Shown piece by piece: positions 8,224-17,371 of a stretch of 64,000 bases of DNA. Under the pieces are notes generated by a model that was given only the letters and a program-made list of their open reading frames with translations, was not told the origin of the DNA and made no database searches. Location: NCBI GenBank assembly GCA_913048525.1, contig CAJWWP010000002.1:1-64000 (forward strand), in the 5' to 3' direction. Numbering within the stretch: the stretch's first letter is position 1; each line of letters opens with the position of its first letter. This DNA is from GCA-002712965 sp913048525. GTDB taxonomy: Bacteria > Chloroflexota > Dehalococcoidia > Lucifugimonadales > UBA826. The translations under genes and the position numbers were made by a program.

Positions 8224-9414
8224 ATGTCCCAGAGGCGCGAAGCGGCTATTGTCGGAATTCACGAATATCCATTGCGAGTAGCACCCGGGGTAAGTTCCTT
8301 GCAGATTAAAGCGGCCTCCGCTGCCAAGGCTCTCTCCGATGCGGGCCTTAACTGGCAAGACGTAGACGCAGTTTATGACACAGGAACCCACCAAAATATT
8401 GGAGGTTTAGGTATTTCTGAATACTTAGGCCTGAAGCCAGACCTCATAGACACTACATCTGTAGGTGGTTCTTCGTACGAGTTTCAGGCTAATCATGCAG
8501 CCACTATGATAGCTACAGGAAAGGCCAATGTGGCTTTACTGACTTACGGATCTACCGCACACTCGGACCGACGCGCAATTGGTACGGGTGGAGCAACAGG
8601 ACAAGGGTTACCAACTCCATTTAATAATATGGAAGATCCGTGGGGTATGACCCTGATTTCTAACTATGGCATGGTTAAAGCCCGCCACATGCATCAATAT
8701 GGAACGACTGACGAGCAGTTCGCTAACATATCTGTGGCCACTCGTTACCATGCGATGAGAAATCCAGAGGCGGTTAAAGCTATGACCGATCTGGAATTTG
8801 TTGGTGTAAATGAAATAACCACTCAGGATGTAATCGATTCTCGTCTCATCGCTTGGCCATTGCACCTTTTGGAGTGTTGCATGGTATCCGATGGAGGCGG
8901 TGCGGTGGTGATAGCCTCCAAAGAGATAGCCAATAACTGTTCGAAAAAACCGGTTTGGATTATTGGGGGTGGTGAGGCAACGAAGTACAGAGAAAACGGT
9001 GGGGATATAACGGTAAGTGCTGGTGCCCAGTCTGGACCCCGGGCTTTTGCAGATGCGGGGGTAACACCAGATGAGATAGATATTCTCATGGCATATGACT
9101 CGTTCTCAATTACTGTGATGTGCATGATTGAGGATTTAGGTTTCTGTTCTAAGGGGGAAGGGGGGGATTACGTTAGTTCTGGTATTTTGAAGTTTGATCA
9201 GTCTGGCGGTCCCGCTTTGAATACAGACGGTGGCGGTCTGTCTTCTAACCATCCGGGAGAAAGAGGAATATTTCTTCTTCTAGAGTCGGCTCGTCAATTG
9301 AGGGGAGAATCTACCGCTCAAGTAAATGATGCAAGGTTGGCAGTTGCTGTGGGTAACGGAGGCCAACTAGGGTCTCGGCATTCTACGTCAGCGACAATAC
9401 TTGCAGCCGACTAA
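8224..9414 (+). CDS. Thiolase-like enzyme, probable acyl-CoA thiolase or retro-aldolase
   Basis: Thiolase-fold protein of 396 aa in the SCP-x/acetyl-CoA acetyltransferase-like group. The start at ATG 8224 is chosen because AAGGAG lies just upstream; an in-frame TTG at 8209 would place the ribosome site inside the gene. The N-terminal catalytic loop reads TTSVGGSSYEFQ, lacking the nucleophilic cysteine of true thiolases. The loop YDSFSIT (about residue 289) and the C-terminal VGNGGQLGSRHST are conserved elements. Cys-less thiolase-like proteins paired with DUF35 partners, such as Ltp2 of steroid side-chain breakdown, are C-C bond-cleaving aldolases, so that activity is more likely than thiolysis (inference). 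The next gene is its DUF35 partner. Confidence 0.85.
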   Translation: MSQRREAAIVGIHEYPLRVAPGVSSLQIKAASAAKALSDAGLNWQDVDAVYDTGTHQNIGGLGISEYLGLKPDLIDTTSVGGSSYEFQANHAATMIATGKANVALLTYGSTAHSDRRAIGTGGATGQGLPTPFNNMEDPWGMTLISNYGMVKARHMHQYGTTDEQFANISVATRYHAMRNPEAVKAMTDLEFVGVNEITTQDVIDSRLIAWPLHLLECCMVSDGGGAVVIASKEIANNCSKKPVWIIGGGEATKYRENGGDITVSAGAQSGPRAFADAGVTPDEIDILMAYDSFSITVMCMIEDLGFCSKGEGGDYVSSGILKFDQSGGPALNTDGGGLSSNHPGERGIFLLLESARQLRGESTAQVNDARLAVAVGNGGQLGSRHSTSATILAAD

Positions 9415-9461
9415 ATGCAACTCACGACGAATGTAACACTATTGATAAATGGAGTAACAGA

Positions 9462-9887
9462 ATGACACAGAATGCACCACTCAGACCACAGCCGAGATTT
9501 CCGGAGCCTGACACAGAACCTTTCTGGGAGGCCACCAAAAATAAGGAACTAAAATACCAGACATGTAACAGTTGCTCTGAGGTTATATTTTACCCGAGGG
9601 CTCATTGTCCCTCGTGCGGTTCGTTGGAAACGAGCTGGAATACCTCAAAGGGGGATGGCGTGGTATACACATACAGCGTTATCCTGCAGAGTAGGCACCC
9701 TGCTTTCAAAGATCTTGGCCCCTATGCTTTGGCATACGTTGATTTAGATGAAGGTTTTAGGATCATGAGCAATATTGTTAATGTCGCGGACCCTGTAAAT
9801 GATATATCGTGCGGTATGCGTGTTAAGTTGAATTGGCATGACCAAGGCGAGGGTGAAATAGCTCTTCCTATGTTCGAGCCGGCGTGA
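9462..9887 (+). CDS. DUF35 zinc-ribbon/OB-fold protein, partner of the thiolase-like enzyme
   Basis: Protein of 141 aa with an N-terminal helix (PFWEATKNKELKYQTC), a rubredoxin-like zinc ribbon with four cysteines (CNSC and CPSC, about residues 37-55), and a C-terminal OB-fold (VVYTYSVILQSRHPAF onwards). DUF35 proteins form complexes with thiolase-like enzymes and help bind the acyl-CoA substrate. The gene follows the thiolase-like gene by 47 bases and overlaps the next gene by four bases (GTGA), indicating a single operon. A close paralogue at 43605 is likewise paired with a thiolase-like gene. Confidence 0.92.
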   Translation: MTQNAPLRPQPRFPEPDTEPFWEATKNKELKYQTCNSCSEVIFYPRAHCPSCGSLETSWNTSKGDGVVYTYSVILQSRHPAFKDLGPYALAYVDLDEGFRIMSNIVNVADPVNDISCGMRVKLNWHDQGEGEIALPMFEPA

Positions 9888-11317
9888 GTGAATCTCTTTC
9901 AATACCCGCTGTAGTTCCTCTGAAGGAGACGCTCGCTTCACTTCCTGATCCATGGAGCTATGACCTGATTCCTGAGATTAGAAAGGAAATAGACGCCAAT
10001 CCAACCCAGGTGTTTGTTTTAGATGATGATCCGACCGGCTCTCAGACCGTACGTAACGTATCGCTTTTAACGGATTGGTCGGTTGAGTCTATTGTCAACG
10101 AATTTAGCACGCCTGAAGAGGCCTCATTTCTTCTTATAAACAGCCGCGCTCTAACTTTGTCTGAGGCAGTAGATACGAATAGGCTAGTAGGAAAGAACCT
10201 TTTGCAGGCTTCCGGAGAACTTGGGGAAAAATTCTCAGTTATATCTCGTTCTGATTCAACTCTTCGGGGTTATTTTCCTGAAGAAGTAGAGGCTTTGGCA
10301 GACTCTATACACGAACAAGGAATACAAGGATTTGATTCCTTGTTATTTGTCCCATTTTTTATTCAAGGTGGGCGCTACACGATTAATGATGTTCAATACG
10401 TGTCCGATGGGGAGAATCTAATTCCTGTAGGGCAGACGCCATTTGCTGAAGACACGGCGTTTGGATACAAAGCTTCTAACTTGAAGGAGTGGATGGAGGA
10501 GAAATACAAGGGTCGGTTATCTGCTGAGGACGTTACGTCTATTTCAATAGAGGATATAAGAGAAGGTGGTCCCGACAAGGTTGAGAGCATACTAACTAAT
10601 CTCGAGAAAGGGAGAGTATGTATCGTTAATGCTGCGGCGATGAGTGATTTGAACGTCCTCACACTTGCAGTTTTGAGGGCAGAAGCTAAAGGGAAGAATT
10701 TTTTATGTAGAACTTCGGCTTCGTTTGTCAGGTCTAGAATTGGTCAAGACTCCCACGATATGCTATCTAAGGAACAGATAGTCAATTCAGATGAAAGCGG
10801 TGCTCTCATACTAGTTGGGTCGCACGTTCCCGGTAGTACTTTTCAACTAGAAAATGTACTAAAAATTCCAGGGATGGTAGGAATAGAGTTAGAGGTTGAG
10901 TCTGTTCTTGCGGAAAAACTTGATGTAGTGGCTTCAATAGTTACGAAAGTAAACGACGCTCTTAGAAACTCTCAAGATGTCACAGTGTTCACTAGTAGGG
11001 AAGTGGTGACGGGTTCGTCTCCGGAAGAGTATCTGCGTATTGGGGCTAAAGTTACGGATGCGATGACAGAGATTGTAAAGCTTATAGATATTACACCTCG
11101 CTACATTATTTCCAAGGGAGGGATGACATCTTCAAATGTTACGGTTAATGGCCTTGGAATGGTTCGGGCAATAATTCCAGGTCAAATACAACCAGGGGTT
11201 TTAGTTCTCAGACTCGGAGAGGAGACCAAATTTCCTGGGACTCATTTGGTTCTCTACCCAGGAAATGTAGGAGTTCCTGATTCAATCGCTGCCGTTGTGC
11301 GTAAGCTTTCTCCATGA
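9884..11317 (+). CDS. Four-carbon acid-sugar kinase family protein (OtnK/DUF1537)
   Basis: Kinase of 477 aa from the family once called DUF1537, whose characterised members phosphorylate 3-oxo-tetronates or D-threonate. The N-terminal signature VLDDDPTGSQTVRNVSLLTD is at about residues 45-64, followed by ISRSDSTLRGYFPEE (about 121). The C-terminal nucleotide-binding domain shows ISKGGMTSSNV (about 405) and a terminal glycine-rich YPGNVG segment. The start is GTG 9884, overlapping the DUF35 stop. The class II aldolase 18 bases downstream suggests kinase-then-aldolase cleavage of a ketotetronate-like acid into a triose phosphate and a second fragment (inference from family precedent). Confidence 0.9.
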   Translation: MSESLSIPAVVPLKETLASLPDPWSYDLIPEIRKEIDANPTQVFVLDDDPTGSQTVRNVSLLTDWSVESIVNEFSTPEEASFLLINSRALTLSEAVDTNRLVGKNLLQASGELGEKFSVISRSDSTLRGYFPEEVEALADSIHEQGIQGFDSLLFVPFFIQGGRYTINDVQYVSDGENLIPVGQTPFAEDTAFGYKASNLKEWMEEKYKGRLSAEDVTSISIEDIREGGPDKVESILTNLEKGRVCIVNAAAMSDLNVLTLAVLRAEAKGKNFLCRTSASFVRSRIGQDSHDMLSKEQIVNSDESGALILVGSHVPGSTFQLENVLKIPGMVGIELEVESVLAEKLDVVASIVTKVNDALRNSQDVTVFTSREVVTGSSPEEYLRIGAKVTDAMTEIVKLIDITPRYIISKGGMTSSNVTVNGLGMVRAIIPGQIQPGVLVLRLGEETKFPGTHLVLYPGNVGVPDSIAAVVRKLSP

Positions 11318-11335
11318 TTTGGGTCTAGGAATCTT

Positions 11336-12172
11336 ATGTTAGTTTCAACGAGGGAAATTATTGATATCGCCGAAAAGGAATGCTTTGCTGTCGGTGCCTT
11401 CAATGTATACAACCTTGAGGGAGCAGTTGCTGTAACCCGATCCTCTGAACTAGAAAGTCTTCCTGTGATATTACAAATTTCGCCTACCTCATTGGAATCT
11501 GTCGGAGTACCTTTGGTCGCTTTGACCGTGGCAGTTGCGAAGAGGTCCTCAATGCCCACCTCCGTTCATGTTGATCACTGTGGAAAACAAGATGAAATTG
11601 ATAGTGCCGTTTCCCTTGGCTTGCGATCTATTATGGCTGATGGGTCACAGCTCTCATATCAGAGAAATATAGACTTTACCCTTGAAGCAGTTAATAAAAT
11701 ACGTGAATTTGGAGGATTTGTGGAGGGAGAACTAGGTCGTCTCACGGGCACGGAAGATGGCTTGACCATACCAGAATATGAATCTTTGTTAACTGACCCT
11801 GCCCAGAGTGCGGATTATTGCCGTAGTACCCACATAGATGCTCTGGCGGTGTGTGTGGGTAATATACATGGTAGATACCACGAAGAACCAAAATTGGATT
11901 TTGACAGACTTGCAGAGATAGATAGCTCTGTTTCTGTCCCTCTAGTATTGCATGGAGCTTCAGGATTGCCGGAGTGGATGATATCTCGTGCTATTGATTT
12001 AGGAGTGAGAAAATTTAATGTAAACACTGAGATACGAAGTGCATTCATCAGTTCGGTTTCCTCCAGTTTGGATGATAAGGATTTAGATCTTGGCCAAATA
12101 ATGGATATCTCTGTAGATGCGATGTCACAGGTAGTGACAAGTAAAATTAGGCAATTTTCAGGTAGATCATGA
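11336..12172 (+). CDS. Class II (zinc) ketose-bisphosphate aldolase family protein
   Basis: Fructose-bisphosphate/tagatose-bisphosphate aldolase-like protein (278 aa). It begins with the family-typical sequence VSTREIIDIAEKECFAVGAF. Metal and catalytic residues are visible in HVDHCG (about residue 78), EGELGRLTG (about 132), GNIHGRY (about 176) and LHGASGLP (about 205). The usual second glycine-rich phosphate loop is followed by GVRKFNVNTEIR. The kinase gene immediately upstream makes a role in acid-sugar catabolism more likely than glycolysis. Pairing a DUF1537 kinase with an FBA-type rather than adducin-type aldolase is less common among characterised pathways. Confidence 0.88.
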   Translation: MLVSTREIIDIAEKECFAVGAFNVYNLEGAVAVTRSSELESLPVILQISPTSLESVGVPLVALTVAVAKRSSMPTSVHVDHCGKQDEIDSAVSLGLRSIMADGSQLSYQRNIDFTLEAVNKIREFGGFVEGELGRLTGTEDGLTIPEYESLLTDPAQSADYCRSTHIDALAVCVGNIHGRYHEEPKLDFDRLAEIDSSVSVPLVLHGASGLPEWMISRAIDLGVRKFNVNTEIRSAFISSVSSSLDDKDLDLGQIMDISVDAMSQVVTSKIRQFSGRS

Positions 12173-12200
12173 AAATTGCATTTTGAAAGGATAAGAAAAT

Positions 12201-13271
12201 ATGAAAGCGGGATTTTTTACGATGCCTCTGCATCCTCCGGGTTCAAATATTACAGAAACCTTGGAGAGTGATCTCAAACAGCTAGTGAAGTTAGATGAGC
12301 TTGGATTTGCTGAAGCATACATTGGGGAACACTTCACCTTTGAATGGGAAAATATTCCTGTCCCTGACTTGTTGATAGCACAGGCGTTAGGAATGACAGA
12401 AAATATTAGATTAGGAACCGGTGTTCACTGTATGCCTAATCATAATCCAATGATGCTGGCCCACCGGGTGGCTCAGCTTGACCATATGGCTCAGGGAAGA
12501 TTTATTTGGGGTGTTGGGTCTAGTTCCACTCGAGGTGATTACGAAATGTTTGGGTTTGATCCCGATTCCGATGACAGAAGAGCTTATACGAGTGAAACTC
12601 TGAAGGCTATTTTGAGGGTTTGGGATAATCCGGAACCTGGGTTTTATCAGTCAGATCACTGGAGCTTTCGAATCCCGGAACCGGAAGATAATATTGGTCT
12701 ACGGTTTCATCTTAAACCATATACGAAACCTCATCCGCCTATTGCACTCGGCGGCGGCTCTCCATATTCAGGGACTCTTGTTATCGCTGGGCAGAACGGT
12801 TGGATTCCTATTAGTCTTAATCTTTTGCATAACCGGGTTATAAAAACCCATTGGGATGCAGTTACTGATGGTGCTAAGAAGGCGAATCTGGTGCCGGACA
12901 GGAAGGAGTGGCGTATTGCTCGTGAAGTCTACATAGCGGATACGACAGAGGAGGCGCGGAAACATGTGATGGAGGGGGTATTGAAAAGGGATTACGAAAA
13001 ATACTGGTTTAATTTGCTTTCGACAAAAGAAAACATGAAATCTGATATCAACTTGCCGGATTCAGATGTAGATGTTGAGTATCTGATGGACAATTTATGG
13101 ATTGTCGGTAGCCCCGATGATGCACTTGAGCAAATCAAAAAACTTTATGATGACGTCGGAGGGTTTGGCGTTCTTCTGGCCATGGGACATGAGTGGGAAC
13201 CCAAAGAACACTGGATAAATTCTATGGCTTTGCTGGCAGATGAGGTGATGCCAAAGTTAGCACATATATAA
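12201..13271 (+). CDS. LLM-class flavin-dependent oxidoreductase
   Basis: Luciferase-like (bacterial luciferase/F420-dependent) TIM-barrel oxidoreductase of 356 aa. The N-terminal strand MKAGFFTMPLHPPG, IRLGTGVHCMPNHNPMMLAH (about residues 73-92) and GRFIWGVGSSSTRGDYEMFG (about 105-124) form the flavin/deazaflavin pocket. It resembles the group with GEHF near residue 44, often annotated as alkane or limonene monooxygenase-like. It is the last gene of the plus-strand cluster starting with the thiolase-like gene, 28 bases after the aldolase. Whether it uses FMNH2 or F420 cannot be settled from sequence alone. It is convergent with the GMC oxidoreductase. Confidence 0.9.
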   Translation: MKAGFFTMPLHPPGSNITETLESDLKQLVKLDELGFAEAYIGEHFTFEWENIPVPDLLIAQALGMTENIRLGTGVHCMPNHNPMMLAHRVAQLDHMAQGRFIWGVGSSSTRGDYEMFGFDPDSDDRRAYTSETLKAILRVWDNPEPGFYQSDHWSFRIPEPEDNIGLRFHLKPYTKPHPPIALGGGSPYSGTLVIAGQNGWIPISLNLLHNRVIKTHWDAVTDGAKKANLVPDRKEWRIAREVYIADTTEEARKHVMEGVLKRDYEKYWFNLLSTKENMKSDINLPDSDVDVEYLMDNLWIVGSPDDALEQIKKLYDDVGGFGVLLAMGHEWEPKEHWINSMALLADEVMPKLAHI

Positions 13272-13280
13272 GGCAGGATT

Positions 13281-14858
13281 TTATCCCCCTTCTGCTATGA
13301 AGTCTGCAGTTCTTTCACCTATTAACATAGCTGCTATGTTTGTATTTGCTCTTGGGCATTCCGGTACTATGGAGACGTCTGATACCCGGAGGTTTTTGAT
13401 GCCGTGCACTCTTCCGAACTGATCAACAACGGAGGATCCATCTGACCCTGGTCCCATCTTGCATGTGCCTGATATGTGATGCATTGTAAGAACATTTTGC
13501 AACATCCAAGTATCAAGCTTGGAGTCATCATTTAACGTCTCGTCGTCGGGCTCTACACGCTTTTCAACTAGATCTTTGAAAGCCTGGGATGATCCAATAC
13601 GGTCTGAAAGTCTAACTCCATCTCTAAGGCGTTTCATGTCGAATTCAGAACTCAGCATGTTGTAATCCAAATATGGCTGAATATTGATGTCTGGAGACTG
13701 GAGATTTAATTCTCCTGTACTTTCCGCGAGATATATTCCTACAGACATTACGAGAGGGCCATATTCCACAGATTGTCTTGATTCATCTAGACTATTCTCC
13801 CGTCCTATCTCCCGGCCTATGTCATGGTTATATCGCATTACCATAATCATGTCATTGATATATGGGGAATTATCGGCAGTGTACCTAAGTGCTACCTTCT
13901 GTGGTCCTATAGATTCTTCAGGTAGTTCGAAGTTGGGATTTGGTTTCCACCTAGTATGGACTGTTGGATGGTCACGTAGGTTTTTCCCCACTCCTGGAAC
14001 ATTTCTAATGACGCTAATATTCTGCTGTTCAAGTTGGTTAGCCGGCCCTATACCTGAAAGCATTAGTAACTGTGGGGAGGCGATTGCTCCGGCGCTTAGA
14101 ATTACTTCGTTGGCTTCTAATGTGTACGTTTCATTTTCACTAAATACCTCTACACCTACAGCCTTTTCACCATCAAAAATCACTCGGTTTGTTACGCAGT
14201 TCGCTCGTATTGTTAGGTTGAGTCGATGCCTCGACTCACTCAAGTATCCCAGTGCAGTGCTGAATCTTATGCCATTGGGATTGTTTAAGGGATAAGGTCC
14301 GACTCCCGTGGAGTCAGGTAGATTATGGTCATAATTGTCTGGAAATCCCATTTCCCTGCATGCTTTATAGAAAGCCAATTGATCATCGGTGAGACTATCA
14401 AGTTTATGCCTGTGAACTAAAATGGGACCTTCCTTACCATGGAAATCGCCACTGTAGTCAAGATCAGTCTCGATTTTAATCAAATAAGGTAAGGATTTTT
14501 CGTATGTCCACTCGGAATTGCCGAACTTGGCCCAGCGATCAAAGTCATCGGGTACCGGCCTGAGAAATACTTGCCCGTTTATAGCGCTCGTCCCTCCAGT
14601 AACTTTTCCTCTTGGGACCTCCATATTTTCGGCCATAGATGAGGCTCTACCGTGGAGTTGCCAGTCGTGTTCTCCGCCCACAGCGAGATCTGCTCCTGTG
14701 GCCCATCCTGTTTTTAAATCGTTGGGGAGAGTTTCGAAGTCTGGATAGTCAGGACCTGCTTCCAGCAAAAGTACCGATTTATTGGGATCCTCAGACAATC
14801 TTGAGGCGACCACAGAACCTGCAGAACCAGCACCCACAACGATGAAGTCATATCGCAT
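13281..14858 (-). CDS. GMC-family FAD-dependent oxidoreductase (choline dehydrogenase-like)
   Basis: Flavoenzyme of 525 aa that oxidises an alcohol to an aldehyde or ketone. It has the N-terminal dinucleotide motif VVGAGSAGSVVASRLSEDP (about residues 6-24), GMC signature 1 around PRGKVTGGTSAINGQVFLR, and signature 2 GAIASPQLLMLSGIGP (about 259). The catalytic C-terminal region has MHHISGTCKMG (His base) and ANTNIAAMLIGERTADFI. I place the start at ATG 14858, because GGGGG precedes it and MRYDFIVVGAG matches the family start; an upstream TTG at 14876 would cover that site. The substrate is unknown; polyethylene glycol, choline and aryl-alcohol oxidisers all belong here. Confidence 0.93.
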   Translation of the reverse strand: MRYDFIVVGAGSAGSVVASRLSEDPNKSVLLLEAGPDYPDFETLPNDLKTGWATGADLAVGGEHDWQLHGRASSMAENMEVPRGKVTGGTSAINGQVFLRPVPDDFDRWAKFGNSEWTYEKSLPYLIKIETDLDYSGDFHGKEGPILVHRHKLDSLTDDQLAFYKACREMGFPDNYDHNLPDSTGVGPYPLNNPNGIRFSTALGYLSESRHRLNLTIRANCVTNRVIFDGEKAVGVEVFSENETYTLEANEVILSAGAIASPQLLMLSGIGPANQLEQQNISVIRNVPGVGKNLRDHPTVHTRWKPNPNFELPEESIGPQKVALRYTADNSPYINDMIMVMRYNHDIGREIGRENSLDESRQSVEYGPLVMSVGIYLAESTGELNLQSPDINIQPYLDYNMLSSEFDMKRLRDGVRLSDRIGSSQAFKDLVEKRVEPDDETLNDDSKLDTWMLQNVLTMHHISGTCKMGPGSDGSSVVDQFGRVHGIKNLRVSDVSIVPECPRANTNIAAMLIGERTADFIAEGG

Positions 14859-14882
14859 AATATTGCCCCCTATCAACTTATG

Positions 14883-15296
14883 TTATTTATTGAAAATCGC
14901 GGCACCTATAACTAGTGATAATGCTGGAATGTAGAAAATACCTAACGTTGTGAAGCTTAGTGCTACAAAGAAGGCCATGACGATAGCTGCACCCCAGGAA
15001 TAAGACCTCCATCGCCATAGTACCTTTTTTGTTTCCTTTCTTTCTGGAGCACCCATAATTGTTGACACAACCGATAAGCCTGTTACAACCCAAGGGAAAA
15101 TGAGTGTCAGCATGGCCCCTGTTCCATTCATCTCAATCAGGGTTAATTTTGTTTCAGATAGCTGATTTAAGCCTCCTGACTGAGCGACTATTTCAGTTCC
15201 TGCAAATAGAGGTATAAACATGAGTATCACAGCTGATATTACCGTTGATATATGGCTGAGTCCGGCCAGGATCGTTGCCGGCTTAATTCCAGACAT
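14883..15296 (-). CDS. Hypothetical four-helix membrane protein
   Basis: Protein of 137 aa with four hydrophobic segments at about residues 7-30, 58-80, 97-113 and 115-134, separated by a basic loop (PERKETKKVLWRWRS) that should face the cytoplasm. There is no enzymatic motif. Its start codon overlaps the sirtuin stop codon, so it is translated from the same mRNA downstream of that gene. I do not recognise the family. It might be a membrane partner of, or simply a passenger behind, the deacylase. Confidence 0.7.
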   Translation of the reverse strand: MSGIKPATILAGLSHISTVISAVILMFIPLFAGTEIVAQSGGLNQLSETKLTLIEMNGTGAMLTLIFPWVVTGLSVVSTIMGAPERKETKKVLWRWRSYSWGAAIVMAFFVALSFTTLGIFYIPALSLVIGAAIFNK

Positions 15297-16138
15297 TATC
15301 TCGATTCGGCCTTTATGAGGTTCACTGTTTCTACTAGGGCAGGAAGGGTTATTGCTGTGGGTCCTCGAAGTGTTATGTTGGCGATACTCGTCAGAGGTGT
15401 TTCATTTGGATTTGCCTCTATTAAAATGCCCCCAGCTGCCTGGATATCCTGTGGGAAACTTGCTGCTGGATATACGGTGGCGGATGTTCCTATAACGATT
15501 ATGCAAGTTGCTTTTGAGCTTTGTAGGAAACATGAATCTAGGGTTCCGCTGGGTATTGGTTCTCCAAACATCACTGTATCTGACTTGACTGGAGACCCAC
15601 AATCAGGACACATTGGCGGGAAATTGTTTGATGGACCGGTCACACCCGGCATAATCTCTCCAGTGGGAAACTTACTTTTATGCCATCGTGCTTCACATCC
15701 GATGCATCTAAGCATTGTCCGATTCCCATGAATTTCAGTCACTGATTTAGAGCCTGCCTTGAAATGCAGATCGTCAACATTTTGGGTAATCTGATGTTGT
15801 AAAGTACCTATTTCCTCTAGGTCAACCAGAGCATAATGACCTTTGTTTGGTGTGGCTCTATCTATAGCTTCTCTAAATTTTGTTCTTTCTGGGTCAATCT
15901 GTTGATCTAGATTTTGTAGCCACCAGGATTCCGGGTTTCTTAGGAAATCTTCATACCCATTTCCAGAAGGTTCTCCTAATTTTGTCCACAGCCCTCCTGG
16001 GCCACGGAAAGTTGGGATTCCACTCTCGACTGAGATTCCCGCCCCTACAAGAGCTATCGTGTAAGACGAGTCAAACAAGGATTGTGCTGCAGATCGGACT
16101 GCGGATTCATCAATATTAAAGTTATCGGTGGTCATCAA
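15296..16138 (-). CDS. Sir2-family NAD-dependent protein deacylase
   Basis: Sirtuin of 280 aa that removes acyl groups from lysines while consuming NAD. The motifs are intact: GAGISVESGIPTFRG (about residues 32-46), TQNVDDLHFKAG (about 117-128), the catalytic histidine in TEIHGN (about 135), a zinc ribbon with CIGC and CPDC, and VIGTSATVYPAA near residue 218. The N-terminal extension before the NAD site is about 30 residues. It lies 70 bases downstream of recF on the same strand and overlaps the membrane protein gene by one base. Acyl preference cannot be read from the sequence. Confidence 0.92.
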   Translation of the reverse strand: MMTTDNFNIDESAVRSAAQSLFDSSYTIALVGAGISVESGIPTFRGPGGLWTKLGEPSGNGYEDFLRNPESWWLQNLDQQIDPERTKFREAIDRATPNKGHYALVDLEEIGTLQHQITQNVDDLHFKAGSKSVTEIHGNRTMLRCIGCEARWHKSKFPTGEIMPGVTGPSNNFPPMCPDCGSPVKSDTVMFGEPIPSGTLDSCFLQSSKATCIIVIGTSATVYPAASFPQDIQAAGGILIEANPNETPLTSIANITLRGPTAITLPALVETVNLIKAESR

Positions 16139-16208
16139 ATTGGACTTAAATGTATGTTTATTTTCGCTGTGTTAGATTCTACTACCACTCGAAAACTTTT
16201 TCGGACAC

Positions 16209-17363
16209 TTAGGCTGAAGTAATCGTTCCATTGTCAACGAGAAGGTTGTTAGCTACCGAAACGAACTCGTTTGGAATAGAGTCGAGTTCTGCACTCGTCA
16301 CAATGCATTGTTGGTACTGGGTGATATGCTCCATAATCTGGCGTCGTCTGGTGGCATCGAGTTCTGATAACAGGTCATCCAATAGTAGTAGTGGTTCGCT
16401 GCCCCGACGCTCTTTAAGGTAAGTTGATTCTGCCAGCTTTAAGGCTAATACAGCCGTTCTTGCCTGCCCCCTTGACGCATATCGGCTTGCATCATTTTGA
16501 TTTATCAATATAGACATATCATCACGCTGGGGGCCAACTGATGTTGAACCCTGTGCTATATCCTTGGCTCTGCATTTTTCTAGTGCTACCAGTATTGAAC
16601 TGGAGGTTGGAGTTTCTTCCTCCCCAGGTATTGTAGGGCGATACAATAACTGCAGCGATTCTTTAGCGGTGTCCAACTGCATATGGAAAGGCTTCAACAG
16701 TTCAGACAGCCTATCAACTACTTTCATCCTAGTTTTTATGATTTCACAACCATGTTGTGCCAATTGGTCATCCCAAAACTGTAGTTCGTCTTGTGTAGAT
16801 ACACCTTCTCTGATAGATCTTAGTAGGTGATTCCTATGTCGGTTCGCCTCTTGATAACGTTTTAATGCCTCAAGGTAGTGTTTGTCTATCTGGGATATGA
16901 GAATGTCGAGATACCGACGCCTTACGGTCGGGTTCCCGAATACAATATCTAGATCATCTGCTGTAAAAAGTACAGCGTTTAGCGTTCCTATCAGGTCGGA
17001 TGACCGTTTTGGGCTACCGTTAATCCGTATATATTTTTGTGTTGCAAAGCCGTCTTTATTTTCTGAAAACAGACACCTATAGTGGATTTCTATTTTGTTT
17101 GATAACTCACCGTTATGGGTGTTTGCACTCACTTTGGCGTAAGTTAGCTCTTGTTCAGATGTGGGGGCAGAATTATGGTTAATTAGTTCCCGCTCTATCG
17201 ACGCTCTCGCAGATCTGGCCATAGCGAGCATATATAAAGCCTCTAAGAGATTGCTTTTTCCATGTCCGTTTTTCCCTGTTAGCAGGGTTAAGCCTTCTGG
17301 TAGATTCAACTCCAGCTGAGTGTAGTTTCGAAAATTTGAAATAGAGATGTTGGAGATGTGTAT
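16209..17363 (-). CDS. recF: DNA replication/repair ATPase RecF, apparently with an ATA start codon
   Basis: SMC-like ATPase (384 aa with the start proposed here) that loads RecA at gaps with RecO and RecR. Walker A is GKNGHGKS (residues 30-37); the ABC signature and Walker B follow as SRGQARTAVLALKLAE and LLLLDDLLSELD. The family begins with a strand plus FRNY about 15-20 residues before Walker A. Here that sequence, HISNISISNFRNYTQLEL, is encoded upstream of the first conventional start (TTG 17309) but is preceded in frame by TAA only two codons earlier. The only position fitting both the homology and a ribosome site (GGAG at 17372-17375, eight bases away) is ATA at 17361-17363. A base error in ATG is the alternative. 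Confidence 0.85.
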   Translation of the reverse strand: MHISNISISNFRNYTQLELNLPEGLTLLTGKNGHGKSNLLEALYMLAMARSARASIERELINHNSAPTSEQELTYAKVSANTHNGELSNKIEIHYRCLFSENKDGFATQKYIRINGSPKRSSDLIGTLNAVLFTADDLDIVFGNPTVRRRYLDILISQIDKHYLEALKRYQEANRHRNHLLRSIREGVSTQDELQFWDDQLAQHGCEIIKTRMKVVDRLSELLKPFHMQLDTAKESLQLLYRPTIPGEEETPTSSSILVALEKCRAKDIAQGSTSVGPQRDDMSILINQNDASRYASRGQARTAVLALKLAESTYLKERRGSEPLLLLDDLLSELDATRRRQIMEHITQYQQCIVTSAELDSIPNEFVSVANNLLVDNGTITSA

Positions 17364-17371
17364 TGTTTATT

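Noticed and set aside
13684..14295. A 203-codon plus-strand frame opposite the GMC oxidoreductase
   Set aside because: Shadow frame; the minus-strand gene has all GMC signatures across this stretch.
16209..17309. recF starting at TTG 17309
   Set aside because: It removes the conserved first strand and FRNY motif encoded immediately upstream in frame.
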